Part shown: one piece after another, positions 6,345 to 13,330 of the stretch | Position numbering within the stretch: the first letter of the stretch is position 1 | Layout of the letters: each line of letters opens with the position of its first letter | Virus record (IMG/VR): IMGVR_UViG_3300018481_000046 | Span: 1 to 36,250 of that record | DNA from: a virus | Strand: one strand, 5' to 3' | Length of the DNA stretch: 36,250 nucleotides | The notes under the pieces: model-generated | The model's database searches: none | What the model was told of the DNA's origin: nothing | What the model saw: the letters and a program-made list of their open reading frames with translations, nothing else | Position numbers and translations under genes: made by a program

Positions 6345-6628
6345 CGATGACCGTTGAACATTTCTACCGCAGCAGTCTCGTGGCCGGACACCCGGCAACC
6401 GACTATCTTGCGGTCCGGGGAGACACTGGCGCCGGACTGACCGGGAGGTATGCGGTCAGCGTGACCGAGAACGCCTATCGCGGGATCTGGTGCGAAGACT
6501 GCAAGAAGGATGAATGCCGCCACATAGACGCCGTCAGGGAAGCCCGGGCGGCGGGAGCGATACCTGAGCTTGATCCGATCACGGACGCTCACTGGAGGTT
6601 GAAGGATGACGCAGAAAAGTCCATATGA
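6341..6628 (+). CDS. Unidentified protein with Cys/His cluster, 95 aa
   Basis: ATG 6341 overlaps the preceding TGA. Residues in CEDCKKDECRHIDAVREA (about 51-68) form a CxxC-x4-CxH cluster that could bind zinc or an iron-sulfur centre. The first half is beta-rich and the last part helical. It overlaps the following gene by 23 bases. The function is unknown. Confidence 0.7.
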   Translation: MTMTVEHFYRSSLVAGHPATDYLAVRGDTGAGLTGRYAVSVTENAYRGIWCEDCKKDECRHIDAVREARAAGAIPELDPITDAHWRLKDDAEKSI

Positions 6629-6812
6629 ATTGCTTCGTGAGGGCGACGTGACGGAACTGATCCGTCGCCAACTTAAAACGAAGGATCTTGTCAAGGTCCA
6701 CGCTCGGTATATCGCCGCCGCCCATGACCTAGTCGCTCGCGGCGAAGCGGTCCTTGTGGAAAGCACCGATGTCCAGACGATACTAAAACGCCCGGAGGGT
6801 GTGATAATCTAG
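6606..6812 (+). CDS. Unidentified small helical protein, 68 aa
   Basis: It begins within the end of the 95-aa gene. It is helical throughout (YELLREGDVTELIRRQLKTK, then VHARYIAAAHDLVARGE) with no Cys. The length and amphipathic helices suggest a small helical bundle, possibly a dimer. No family is recognised. Confidence 0.65.
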   Translation: MTQKSPYELLREGDVTELIRRQLKTKDLVKVHARYIAAAHDLVARGEAVLVESTDVQTILKRPEGVII

Positions 6813-6821
6813 GAGGGAATT

Positions 6822-7100
6822 ATGTCAACCAAAGAAAACAAATTGATGCAGTGTACGCGGTGCGGCTATCTCAAGAATGGCCTCGTATCGCTCAAGGAAT
6901 GCCCGAGCGGCAAGCACGTATTCCGATCGCTGCCAGCGACGATGCTGGCCAAGGCCCTCGGGTCGTTCGGCGGCAGTCCGCCAAGGTACGAGACCCCCGA
7001 GGCCCGGAGAGCGGCGAGGAACTGGTCCCACGCGAAGCAGAACGCGATCCGCAGGGGGAAGCCGATCCCGCCCCGGCCACCCGGGCTTGCAGCCGAATAA
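6822..7100 (+). CDS. Small zinc-knuckle protein, 92 aa
   Basis: GGAGG at 6812-6816 precedes ATG 6822. The N-terminal domain has CTRCGYLKNGLVSLKECPSG, three Cys plus a downstream His that could ligate zinc. The C-terminus is basic and ends with many Pro residues (GKPIPPRPPG). It is the last gene of the promoter-4 unit and is followed directly by a terminator. A nucleic-acid-binding role is plausible but not shown. Confidence 0.7.
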   Translation: MSTKENKLMQCTRCGYLKNGLVSLKECPSGKHVFRSLPATMLAKALGSFGGSPPRYETPEARRAARNWSHAKQNAIRRGKPIPPRPPGLAAE

Positions 7101-7111
7101 CCGATCACGAG

Positions 7112-7138
7112 AGCCGTCAGGAAGCTGGCGGCTTTTTT
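7112..7138 (+). terminator. Rho-independent terminator
   Basis: Nine base pairs, AGCCGTCAG (7112-7120) with CTGGCGGCT (7125-7133) including one wobble pair, loop GAAG, then TTTTTT. It closes the unit ahead of promoter 5. Confidence 0.9.
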
Positions 7139-7149
7139 GTGTTCTGCAG

Positions 7150-7178
7150 TTGACAGCAGGAACGGGTTCTGGTAGTCT
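7150..7178 (+). promoter_or_regulatory. Sigma70-type promoter, copy 5 of 6
   Basis: TTGACA (7150-7155), 17 bp spacer, TAGTCT (7173-7178). The -10 differs from copies 1-4 by one base. It lies directly after the terminator at 7112. Confidence 0.85.
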
Positions 7179-7196
7179 TATTACTTGGGAGACACA

Positions 7197-7709
7197 ATGA
7201 ACACGAAATTGATCACAACTTTGAAAGCCGAGACCGAGACCTTGCGGGTCCAGTACTTGGCGTTGACGGCTGAATGGGCGGCTGGCGAGTTCGAGCGGGT
7301 CCGGGAGATCGCTGCGAGGCCCCATCCTAACTACGACGACTTTGCGACGCCCGGGTTTGTTCCGAACCCGAAGGCCCTCTTCGGAAAGATCGACTACGCG
7401 AAGGGCAAGAATTACCGGAAGGCCTGCGACAGGATCCACGCGGCCAAGAACGTCATCGAGAAGGGAATCGAGGCGTGGACCGCGAAGTGGGAAAAGCACG
7501 CGAACGATCATTACGAAGGCAGCATCGCGAAGCTCGCCGCCCGGATCGAGAAGAAGGGCTTGGACCAGAACGCGATCACGGTCAAGACCGCCCACGTCGG
7601 CGTGAACATCGAGACGACCTTGACGGACGGCGAGAAGACGGTCAGGGCCTTCACGATCATCGCGAGCGGACCGATCATCCGACCGCACTACAGATACTTG
7701 GTTAAATAG
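7197..7709 (+). CDS. Unidentified helical protein, 170 aa
   Basis: The start at ATG 7197 follows GGGAG at 7187-7191. The N-terminal half is a long helix (TLKAETETLRVQYLALTAEW) with coiled-coil character. A PNPKALFGKIDYAKGKNYRK segment and more basic helices follow, then a C-terminal beta-rich region. It is one of the largest proteins in the left arm. The function is unknown; a nucleic-acid-binding or inhibitor role could fit but is not shown. Confidence 0.8.
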   Translation: MNTKLITTLKAETETLRVQYLALTAEWAAGEFERVREIAARPHPNYDDFATPGFVPNPKALFGKIDYAKGKNYRKACDRIHAAKNVIEKGIEAWTAKWEKHANDHYEGSIAKLAARIEKKGLDQNAITVKTAHVGVNIETTLTDGEKTVRAFTIIASGPIIRPHYRYLVK

Positions 7710-7720
7710 GAGAACCGAAA

Positions 7721-7960
7721 ATGAAGATCTACGTCAAAATAATTTCCTGCTCAAAGGCCACCTACTGGTACGCCAAGCTTTTCAACGAGAAGCCGTGGTA
7801 CCGCAACCGCGTGTTTGTGATCGACGCCGAGACCGGGCAGTTGGAGGGGCAGCGGGGCTTCTTCGATCTGGCCGACTGCCGCCGATGCGACGAGTACGGC
7901 AAGCCAATCCCCGCAGCACGCCGGGACGCAAAAAGTCCTGTTGGCTACTTGACAACATAA
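7721..7960 (+). CDS. Unidentified small protein, 79 aa
   Basis: It starts with KIYVKIISCSKATYWYAKLF and has a central VFVIDAETGQ strand, then a DCRRCDEYGKP Cys pair. Two Cys in CRRC and one near residue 10 may be metal ligands. The gene end overlaps the next promoter by a few bases. No family is known to me. Confidence 0.7.
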   Translation: MKIYVKIISCSKATYWYAKLFNEKPWYRNRVFVIDAETGQLEGQRGFFDLADCRRCDEYGKPIPAARRDAKSPVGYLTT

Positions 7961-7977
7961 ACGGGCTGCTGTAGTCT
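7949..7977 (+). promoter_or_regulatory. Sigma70-type promoter, copy 6 of 6
   Basis: TTGACA (7949-7954), 17 bp spacer, TAGTCT (7972-7977). The -35 overlaps the end of the 79-aa gene. It drives the last three rightward genes before the terminator at 8872. Confidence 0.85.
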
Positions 7978-8000
7978 TGAGTTTGGTCAGGAGAAACGAA

Positions 8001-8231
8001 ATGAGAAACATGAACGCGGCAGGTTGGGAAAAGATCAAGAACGTCGAGGTCGAGCAGTTCTTCGAGGGCGACAAAATCGACTACGAGGTGATCTGGATCA
8101 AGACGGTAGCTGGCGATATCTTGGCGGACACGCCGACGCACGGCGAGACGGCGGAGGGTCGAGCGGCTCTCCTTCGCGAGCGGGGCTATACGGACGCCCG
8201 GTGCTGCTTGTTCACTGGAGGAGCGAAATAA
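8001..8231 (+). CDS. Unidentified protein, 76 aa
   Basis: AGGAG at 7989-7993 sets ATG 8001. The sequence contains a VEVEQFFEGDKIDYEVIWIK beta-rich half and a helix (AEGRAALLRERGY), ending with a CC pair. It is soluble and mixed in structure. The stop codon shares its last base with the next start. The function is unknown. Confidence 0.7.
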   Translation: MRNMNAAGWEKIKNVEVEQFFEGDKIDYEVIWIKTVAGDILADTPTHGETAEGRAALLRERGYTDARCCLFTGGAK

Positions 8232-8527
8232 TGAAAAACGAGAAAGACATTTGGCAGGCCGTCGAGGCCGAGGCCCAGCGGATCGCCAGCGAGGTCATCT
8301 GCAACATCAGGATCTACGCCGGGGCGGAGAACGTCCGGACAGCCGAAGAGTTTTACCTCTTCATGAAGCGTCGCGGCGGGTACAGCGAGTTCATCCGGAC
8401 AGGCCTCGGGCCAGCGCCGCCCCACGCAGAGAATCGGTGGTGGATCTGGAACACGCTTGGGGCCAACGGCATGATCCGCGAGAAGGTCCAGATCGCCCTG
8501 AGCGGCGACTTTGCGGAGGCAAAATGA
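8231..8527 (+). CDS. Unidentified protein, 98 aa
   Basis: ATG 8231 overlaps the previous TAA. It is predominantly helical (KDIWQAVEAEAQRIASEVI), with a Trp/Pro-rich segment (GPAPPHAENRWWIWN) in the second half that suggests a packed hydrophobic core. It overlaps the next start by four bases. No family is recognised. Confidence 0.7.
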   Translation: MKNEKDIWQAVEAEAQRIASEVICNIRIYAGAENVRTAEEFYLFMKRRGGYSEFIRTGLGPAPPHAENRWWIWNTLGANGMIREKVQIALSGDFAEAK

Positions 8528-8829
8528 ACATTCAAGAATTAGAACATTACGACCACGTCGCGGGATCCGCGAGCGAGTGCCAGAATCTTCTGGCTCAGTA
8601 CAAGGCGGAGAATCCGCCAGAGCGGGTGAACAAGAATTACGTCAACTGGCTTTCTTCGATCGGCTTTTATGTCGTCATCGGTCACATGGAAAAGTTTTGC
8701 ATCTGGACCGATGCTCACGCCGGAGTCGACAGCTTCATCATCAAGATCACGCGATCAGCAGCCGAGGCCGAGGACGCCGCAGCCGATGAGGAGTTTATGC
8801 CTGAGATTATATTTCCGGAGCAATTATAA
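8524..8829 (+). CDS. Unidentified acidic protein, 101 aa
   Basis: Last rightward gene before the switch region. A helix-rich N-terminus leads to a hydrophobic strand (SIGFYVVIGHMEKFCIW), with an acidic C-terminal tail (AEAEDAAADEEF). A terminator lies about 40 bases past the stop, inside the end of the convergent gene. The function is unknown. Confidence 0.7.
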   Translation: MNIQELEHYDHVAGSASECQNLLAQYKAENPPERVNKNYVNWLSSIGFYVVIGHMEKFCIWTDAHAGVDSFIIKITRSAAEAEDAAADEEFMPEIIFPEQL

Positions 8830-8871
8830 GTTTGTCCGGGGACTTAGGGATGAGGATCCTCGGGCGAAGGG

Positions 8872-8909
8872 ATGTCGGGATGCTACGGGCGTCCCGACAT
8901 TTTCATTTT
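8872..8909 (+). terminator. Rho-independent terminator at convergent gene ends
   Basis: A perfect nine-base stem, ATGTCGGGA (8872-8880) with TCCCGACAT (8892-8900), is followed by TTTCATTTT. It ends rightward transcription and lies across the 3-prime end of the leftward gene at 8883-9260. Reading leftward there is no T-run, so it serves only the rightward strand. Confidence 0.85.
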
Positions 8910-9260
8910 ACCTACCTCGGACCAAGATCGGAAGACCGGGGCGTCCATGTCAAGCTGATCGGGATCGTAGAGATCGAAGCGTTCGGCGATCTGCATGCAC
9001 TGGTTCGGCTGGCGGATGTGTTCGAGGAAGATCATCAGTCCGGCGCAGTGCTGCGAGGATCCATCCTCCCGGCCAGTGAAGCCTGATCGCTCCCATACTT
9101 CGTCATCGTCGCCGTCTGGCTCGTTGTAGATCCCGGTCTGATGGCAGATGAAGGCAGGGCTTTCCGCGAACTCCCTGAGCCGCTCAGGATCGACGTATAG
9201 CCTTCCCTCGTCCGATCTGAATGGGCAGAGACCGCACGGGCCTCGCATTTCAAATTTCAT
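8883..9260 (-). CDS. Cys-rich phage protein resembling DUF6283, 125 aa
   Basis: The N-terminus PCGLCPFRSDEG, a FICHQTG segment around residue 40, and a later HCAGLMIFLEH around residue 71 give the C-x2-CPFR, F-x-CH, CAG pattern of a small phage and plasmid family I recall as DUF6283-like, of unknown role. The Cys and His positions suggest a metal site. It is the last gene of the leftward operon, overlapping the upstream gene by four bases, and its 3-prime end lies within the opposing terminator. Confidence 0.75.
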   Translation of the reverse strand: MKFEMRGPCGLCPFRSDEGRLYVDPERLREFAESPAFICHQTGIYNEPDGDDDEVWERSGFTGREDGSSQHCAGLMIFLEHIRQPNQCMQIAERFDLYDPDQLDMDAPVFRSWSEVGKMKMSGRP

Positions 9261-9487
9261 ATGTGGGTCGCGTCCTCGTCGGCGGAGTCAGCCTCGCCGC
9301 ACTTGGGACAGTAGAACATCGTGTGCGGGAAAAAGATGACGGTCTTGAGGATCTCCCTTGGGACCCAGATATCGGTCCCGCACTGTGTGCATTGGGTGAT
9401 CACGGATTCTTCTTCGGACGATTCGAGGTGGATGACGATCTTTATGCTCTCCGCCTTCTTCCCGTTCATGCGTTCAGGTCTAGTCAC
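9257..9487 (-). CDS. Small zinc-ribbon protein, 76 aa
   Basis: I chose GTG at 9487 because a GGAGGGA motif lies a suitable distance upstream; GTG 9502 and ATG 9469 are alternatives. The protein has CTQCG around residues 37-41 and a C-terminal YCPKCG, a classic four-Cys zinc ribbon, with an acidic tail. It could act as a nucleic-acid-binding or protein-interaction module. It overlaps the next leftward gene by four bases. Confidence 0.7.
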   Translation of the reverse strand: MTRPERMNGKKAESIKIVIHLESSEEESVITQCTQCGTDIWVPREILKTVIFFPHTMFYCPKCGEADSADEDATHI

Positions 9488-9543
9488 TTGCACTCCCTCC
9501 ACGTTCGTGAATATAATGCACCGGACATCGTTTGAAAGAACAC

Positions 9544-9837
9544 TTAAGGCCGGAGGTCGCTCCGGCCATTTTTTATTTCGGTGAGGATCTTGTCCCGGGC
9601 TTCATTGAACAGCGGCATGCAGCAGCCTGCGCCGAACGCCGGGTTCCACTCGGATCCCGGAGCGTCGACGATCTGGTCGAAAATGCCGCACTGGTATCGA
9701 CCATCGTCGCCCGTCTCCAAAAACTTGCACTGCTGCCGATCGGCATCCCACGCGCCGAACTGGCACGGTCCACGCTTACAGCAAAAACCACTCCGGACGC
9801 ATGGCTGAGATCCCGGATATAATTGTAGCAATGGCAT
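9544..9837 (-). CDS. Cys-rich protein of the YkgJ (CxxxGxCC) type, 97 aa
   Basis: It carries CVRSGFCCKRGPC near residue 13, close to the C-x-x-C-G-C-C signature of the YkgJ zinc/iron-chelating family, plus further Cys (QQCKF, YQCGI, GAGCCMPL). A metal-bound small domain is therefore likely. It begins inside the end of the upstream gene (62-base overlap), and the last codons (NGRSDLRP) are encoded by the hairpin of the terminator at 9548. Exact metal and role are unknown. Confidence 0.7.
   Translation of the reverse strand: MPLLQLYPGSQPCVRSGFCCKRGPCQFGAWDADRQQCKFLETGDDGRYQCGIFDQIVDAPGSEWNPAFGAGCCMPLFNEARDKILTEIKNGRSDLRP
9548..9577 (+). terminator. Terminator-like hairpin overlapping a leftward gene end
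   Basis: A perfect eight-base stem, GGCCGGAG (9548-9555) with CTCCGGCC (9560-9567), loop GTCG, then ATTTTTTATTT in the rightward direction. It would stop rightward read-through. The same bases encode the C-terminus of the 97-aa leftward protein. Confidence 0.6.
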
Positions 9838-10228
9838 AGGCCGCTCCCCTCCAATAGTTGGACCCGTCGCGCTCCCGGTTCACGATCCTTCCGACGACGC
9901 CGAGGATCTCGACCACGCCCTCTTCGGCGACAAGGTCGATCTGCCTCGTGTTGGCATTCCGAAGCTTGATCGTCCGCCTGCTCCTGCTGACCTCCGCGAG
10001 CCGGATCACCACCGCCCCGCTCTCGACGATCAGGATAGTGCAGGCGTCGCCGCTCTTTACTTCGTGCCATCCGGGCGTGGTGGGGGTCATCTCGTACGTG
10101 TCGCCCTCGGACAGGCCGAGAGCCTCGCCGCCAGCATCCCTGCTGAGGATCGTGTAGTGGTCATACGTTCCACTCACCACTGATGCGACGTCATCCGGTT
10201 CGACCCGGATGGTTATTTTCCCGCTCAC
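9776..10228 (-). CDS. Possible S24/LexA-type fold regulator without protease residues, 150 aa
   Basis: The middle and C-terminal part (GDACTILIVESGAVVIRL, then TIKLRNANTRQIDLVAEEG and VEILGVVGRIV) is laid out like the beta-fold of S24 peptidases at the C-terminus of LexA/CI repressors. The catalytic GDSM serine appears as GDTYEM and the lysine position reads R (VVIRL), so self-cleavage is not expected. No HTH is visible N-terminally. It sits directly downstream of the RHH gene in the same leftward unit. The fold assignment is tentative. Confidence 0.6.
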   Translation of the reverse strand: MSGKITIRVEPDDVASVVSGTYDHYTILSRDAGGEALGLSEGDTYEMTPTTPGWHEVKSGDACTILIVESGAVVIRLAEVSRSRRTIKLRNANTRQIDLVAEEGVVEILGVVGRIVNRERDGSNYWRGAAYAIATIISGISAMRPEWFLL

Positions 10229-10293
10229 CCGACTGGGAAATTGAGCTACGTTACGCTTTCCGTCGCCTGCCGTGGGAGCAGCCTGCCTTGACC

Positions 10294-10611
10294 TTACGCC
10301 CTTTTTCTCGTTTTCGCCGCTCGTGCGGTTTTACCTCCAACAGCTTTTGTCTCGACCGCCATCGGGACGAGTTTCGTCTCGACCACAGCCGATCTAGTGG
10401 GTAGGTTGCCAGTGAGAATGAATTCGATCTCCGTGGGGGACAGAGCTTTCGGCGGACGGGTCAACCCGAAAACTTCTCTTGCCACGTCAGTCTTACTAAC
10501 GTAGGGCGAGCGAGCCATCGCGTCGTCCATCACCTGCAAAAAGCGTTCAGCTTCGGAGCGAGTCAGTCTTACCGAGATTATTGTGTTTGATGTGTCTCGT
10601 TCCTTTCTCAT
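10294..10611 (-). CDS. Ribbon-helix-helix type regulator, 105 aa
   Basis: I took ATG 10611 as the start; a longer frame to 10707 would run through the promoter. Residues 9-50 (TIISVRLTRSEAERFLQVMD, then SKTDVAREVFGL) look like a strand plus two helices of a MetJ/Arc/CopG fold. The C-terminus is very basic (GGKTARAAKTRKRA). As the first leftward gene behind a GTATAC-bearing promoter, it is a candidate repressor of the switch and of its own operon. The fold is inferred from pattern only. Confidence 0.7.
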   Translation of the reverse strand: MRKERDTSNTIISVRLTRSEAERFLQVMDDAMARSPYVSKTDVAREVFGLTRPPKALSPTEIEFILTGNLPTRSAVVETKLVPMAVETKAVGGKTARAAKTRKRA

Positions 10612-10626
10612 AGTCAGGCCACCATT

Positions 10627-10653
10627 ATTGTATACGGGTTTGCTTGTTGTCAA
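10627..10653 (-). promoter_or_regulatory. Leftward promoter with GTATAC operator-like site
   Basis: On the minus strand TTGACA (10653-10648) is followed after 15 bp by TACAAT (10632-10627). Between them lies GCAAACCCGTATAC, which matches GCAAACGCGTATAC (reverse strand of 10734-10747, in the facing promoter) at 13 of 14 bases. A regulator bound there would cover the -10. Confidence 0.65.
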
Positions 10654-10726
10654 GCCTAAAATGCAGGGTCTCACCGGATAGAGTGTAGACGGGATACGGG
10701 GCACCACAAAAAGTTGTGCTTAAGAG

Positions 10727-10756
10727 TTGACACGTATACGCGTTTGCGTTTATACT
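10727..10756 (+). promoter_or_regulatory. Rightward promoter with CGTATACG operator-like site, probable leaderless start
   Basis: TTGACA (10727-10732), 17-18 bp spacer, TATACT (10751-10756). The palindrome CGTATACG (10733-10740) lies against the -35. The expected start is only about 1-2 bases before ATG 10765, so the mRNA may be leaderless, as for lambda cI from PRM. Confidence 0.65.
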
Positions 10757-10764
10757 GCCCGACC

Positions 10765-10980
10765 ATGGGAAGAAAGCGAACAGGACCCTCGACGGAGGTG
10801 ATCAGTTTCCGGGTTAAGAAAGGGCTGGCGAAACAGATCGATCGGCAGGCGAAGCTGGTGAAGAAGTACCGGGCCGAGTTTGTGAAGTCTCTCTTCATCC
10901 CGACCTTCGAAGCACTCGTCGAGGTCACGAAGAACAACGGCGGGGCACCACCGAAGAAGTCCGCCGCTCGCGCCCGATAG
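10765..10980 (+). CDS. Ribbon-helix-helix (CopG-like) regulator, 71 aa
   Basis: ATG 10765 lies at the predicted transcription start. EVISFRVKKGLAKQIDRQAK (residues 11-30) is a strand plus helix typical of CopG-type RHH proteins, followed by a second helix and a basic, Pro/Lys-rich tail. RHH proteins bind short palindromes as dimers or tetramers, so the GTATAC sites around it are natural operators for this protein or for the facing one. A terminator follows at once, so it is a one-gene unit. Confidence 0.75.
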   Translation: MGRKRTGPSTEVISFRVKKGLAKQIDRQAKLVKKYRAEFVKSLFIPTFEALVEVTKNNGGAPPKKSAARAR

Positions 10981-10984
10981 ATCC

Positions 10985-11020
10985 GGGGCGAATCCCGTAA
11001 AAAGGTTCGCCCCTTCTTTT
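10985..11020 (+). terminator. Rho-independent terminator after the RHH gene
   Basis: A perfect eight-base stem, GGGGCGAA (10985-10992) with TTCGCCCC (11006-11013), then TTCTTTT. It separates the regulator gene from the recombination operon. Confidence 0.9.
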
Positions 11021-11025
11021 GCGGC

Positions 11026-11071
11026 TTGCATGTATACAAGCAAACGGGTAAGCTAGTCATAGTCGTATACG
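11026..11071 (+). promoter_or_regulatory. Promoter of the recombination operon with two GTATAC sites
   Basis: TTGCAT (11026-11031), 17 bp spacer, TAAGCT (11049-11054). GTATAC occurs in the spacer (11032-11037) and again as CGTATACG (11064-11071) near the predicted start. The spacer also holds AAGCAAAC, as in the leftward switch promoter. Both suggest control by the regulators encoded next to it. Confidence 0.6.
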
Positions 11072-11080
11072 ACATTAAAG

Positions 11081-11305
11081 ATGAACACGCAAAAACAGCA
11101 AAGACATCCGCGTAGCCCGTACCAATCGGCGTTCGATAACACGACCGCGATCATCGAGTACGCCGCACGCTACCTTCGCCACGGGTACATGAACGAGACG
11201 GTCGACGAAGCCGCCGAGCAATGCTCACTCGATCTTATGGACCGATCGGCGAAGAGCAAATTCAAACGGGAAGTCCAAAAACTTCAGACGGAGACACAAA
11301 ACTAA
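11081..11305 (+). CDS. Unidentified small protein, 74 aa
   Basis: First gene of the recombination operon. It is helical, with an AFDNTTAIIEYAARYLRHGYM segment and a charged C-terminal helix. The next start follows the TAA directly, so the genes are coupled. It might assist the recombinase pair, but I see no signature. Confidence 0.7.
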   Translation: MNTQKQQRHPRSPYQSAFDNTTAIIEYAARYLRHGYMNETVDEAAEQCSLDLMDRSAKSKFKREVQKLQTETQN

Positions 11306-12172
11306 ATGCCAATCACAGCAGTACAGCTTGAGCGACGAAGGTCGCATCTCGGATCGTCGGACATGGCCGCGATCCTCGGCCTATCACCATATAACACAGG
11401 ATACGATATCTGGCTCGACAAAACCGGACGCCTGCCGGAGCAAGAGCCTAGCCCCGCAATGATCGCGGGTAATCATTTTGAGGACGGGATCCTCGCCCAC
11501 GCCGAAGACCGACTCGGCAAACTTCAACGCAATCAATACAGGTCAGTAAAGAACGCCGGGATCCCGCTCGGTGCAAACATCGATGCGATCGTACTCGCGA
11601 GCGGCGAGCCTGTCGAAGCGAAGGCCGTCAATTTCTTTGGCTTCACGAAGGAACTGTGGGGAGCCGAGGGAACGGACGAAGTTCCCGATCGCGTGATCGT
11701 GCAGGCCACGGTCCACATGCTCTGCACCGAGATGGATCTCTGTCACATCGCCGCGTTCATCGCAGGTCGCGGGTTCGTTCCATACATCGTCAGACGCGAC
11801 GACGAGGTCGTCAAGATCATCACCGACACGGCGGTCGACTTTTGGCAAAAGTTCGTGCTGACGAACACGCCGCCCGACAACTCGCTGCCGACCGCGAAGA
11901 CGATCGCGAAGATGCACCGGACACCCGCGAGCGTCGTGCCGATCGACTCGGAACTGATCGTGAAATGGAACGAGGCAAAGGCGATCGAGAGCGAGGCGAA
12001 GAAAGCCGCCGAGGCCGCGAAGGTCGAAGTGCTGGCCGCACTCGGTGACGCCGAAGCAGGCGAGTGCGATCTCGGGCTGCTCACATATTACGAGCAGACG
12101 CGTAAGGAGCATCTGGTTAAGGAGTCGACCTTCAGGGTCGCCCGGTTCAAAGCAATCAAAGGAGCAATCTAG
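11306..12172 (+). CDS. YqaJ-like viral recombinase/exonuclease, 288 aa
   Basis: The N-terminus RSHLGSSDMAAILGLSPYNTG (residues 12-32) is the YqaJ family start, in which a GxSD segment precedes the nuclease core. The PD-(D/E)XK active site is visible as NIDAI (D93) and EAK (E104, K106), with E59 and Q133 as likely partners. The family resects double-strand DNA 5-prime ends to give the 3-prime single strands used by annealing proteins. The C-terminus is a helical arm. It forms a pair with the RecT gene four bases downstream and is likely used in phage recombination and replication-end repair. Confidence 0.9.
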   Translation: MPITAVQLERRRSHLGSSDMAAILGLSPYNTGYDIWLDKTGRLPEQEPSPAMIAGNHFEDGILAHAEDRLGKLQRNQYRSVKNAGIPLGANIDAIVLASGEPVEAKAVNFFGFTKELWGAEGTDEVPDRVIVQATVHMLCTEMDLCHIAAFIAGRGFVPYIVRRDDEVVKIITDTAVDFWQKFVLTNTPPDNSLPTAKTIAKMHRTPASVVPIDSELIVKWNEAKAIESEAKKAAEAAKVEVLAALGDAEAGECDLGLLTYYEQTRKEHLVKESTFRVARFKAIKGAI

Positions 12173-12175
12173 AAT

Positions 12176-13330
12176 ATGACGCAGGCCATTCAGCAGCAAC
12201 GAAACCAAAGCCCACTCGCCCAGCCTGTCGCCGATAAGGCCACGCTGGAAGGGCTGATCTCCGGACCGAATTTTCAAGAGGCAGTTAAGACCATCCTGCC
12301 ATCGCATCTTAAACCCGAGCGGGTGATGAAGATGGCACTGGTCGCCGCGTCGCGCCAGCCGCTGCTTTATAAATGCACGCAGGCGTCGATCGTGCAGGCC
12401 CTGATGCGATCGGCTGAGCTTGGTCTCGACTGCTCGGGCACGCTTGGCCTCGGCTACTTGGTCCCCTACTACAACTCGGGCATCAACGGCTATGAAGCAC
12501 AGTTCATCCCCGGGTATCGCGGGATCATCGAACTCGCAAAGCGAGCGAACAAGCAGCTACAGATCGAGGCCCGGGTCGTTCATGAAAACGACGTCTTCGA
12601 ATTCGAGTACGGGCTGCACCCGATCCTTGTTCACAAACCCACGATGGGCGAGGCCGGGGAGATCACATACTTTTACGCGATCTCACGCGAGCCGGGACTG
12701 CAGCCGGAGTTCACGGTGATGACCCGCTCGGAAGTCGATGCGATCAAGCTCCGATCGAAGAGCCGCAACAAGCAGGGCCAGTTGGTCGGGCCATGGGTCT
12801 CGGACTATTCCGAGATGGGCCGCAAGACGATCACCAAACGTCACTCGAAATATCTCAGCTTGAGCGTCGAGGTTCAGGAAGCCGTCAACTACGACGACGA
12901 ACAATACCGCACCGGGCACGGTCTCGCACTCGCGAACGAAGTGTCGGCCAACGTCGGGCTGTCGGCCATGAAGGAACGGATGGCCTTGGTCCGCGAGACC
13001 GAAGATCTTCCCGAGGCGATCGAAGAGGAAAACCTGCCGGACGTGTCGAACCTTGAAGAGGTGATCGACGCGGACGACGCCGCAGAGCGTGAGGCGATCG
13101 AGACCGAGGCTGTCGACGTGGTCAACGAATCGGTCGACGAGATGACCGACGAAGAGAAGGCCGAGTTCGAATTGTACGAGCTTCGCAAGTCGGCGACCGA
13201 GATGTACCGCGACCTCGCCAAGAGCAACCCACCCGAACACCTTGCTGCGACGAAATGGCTGGGGACATCGTCGATCACCCACCTCGACAGGAAAAAGCTT
13301 GTCGAGTTTCTCAAGAAATTCTCTGGTTAA
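12176..13330 (+). CDS. recT: RecT-family single-strand annealing protein, 384 aa
   Basis: The core at about residues 30-230 includes QASIVQALMRSAELGLDCSG and FIPGYRGIIELAKRA, the well-known RecT motifs. RecT binds single strands left by the partner exonuclease (here the YqaJ-like protein) and anneals them. The C-terminal 130 residues are very acidic (for example ADDAAEREAIETEAVD), longer than in short RecT proteins, and may mimic DNA or contact a host partner. Located right after the exonuclease, it completes a RecE/RecT-like pair. Confidence 0.92.
   Translation: MTQAIQQQRNQSPLAQPVADKATLEGLISGPNFQEAVKTILPSHLKPERVMKMALVAASRQPLLYKCTQASIVQALMRSAELGLDCSGTLGLGYLVPYYNSGINGYEAQFIPGYRGIIELAKRANKQLQIEARVVHENDVFEFEYGLHPILVHKPTMGEAGEITYFYAISREPGLQPEFTVMTRSEVDAIKLRSKSRNKQGQLVGPWVSDYSEMGRKTITKRHSKYLSLSVEVQEAVNYDDEQYRTGHGLALANEVSANVGLSAMKERMALVRETEDLPEAIEEENLPDVSNLEEVIDADDAAEREAIETEAVDVVNESVDEMTDEEKAEFELYELRKSATEMYRDLAKSNPPEHLAATKWLGTSSITHLDRKKLVEFLKKFSG

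Noticed and set aside
10611-10707. N-terminal extension of the leftward RHH protein to 10707
   Set aside because: It would include the promoter and operator; the RHH fold begins just after ATG 10611.
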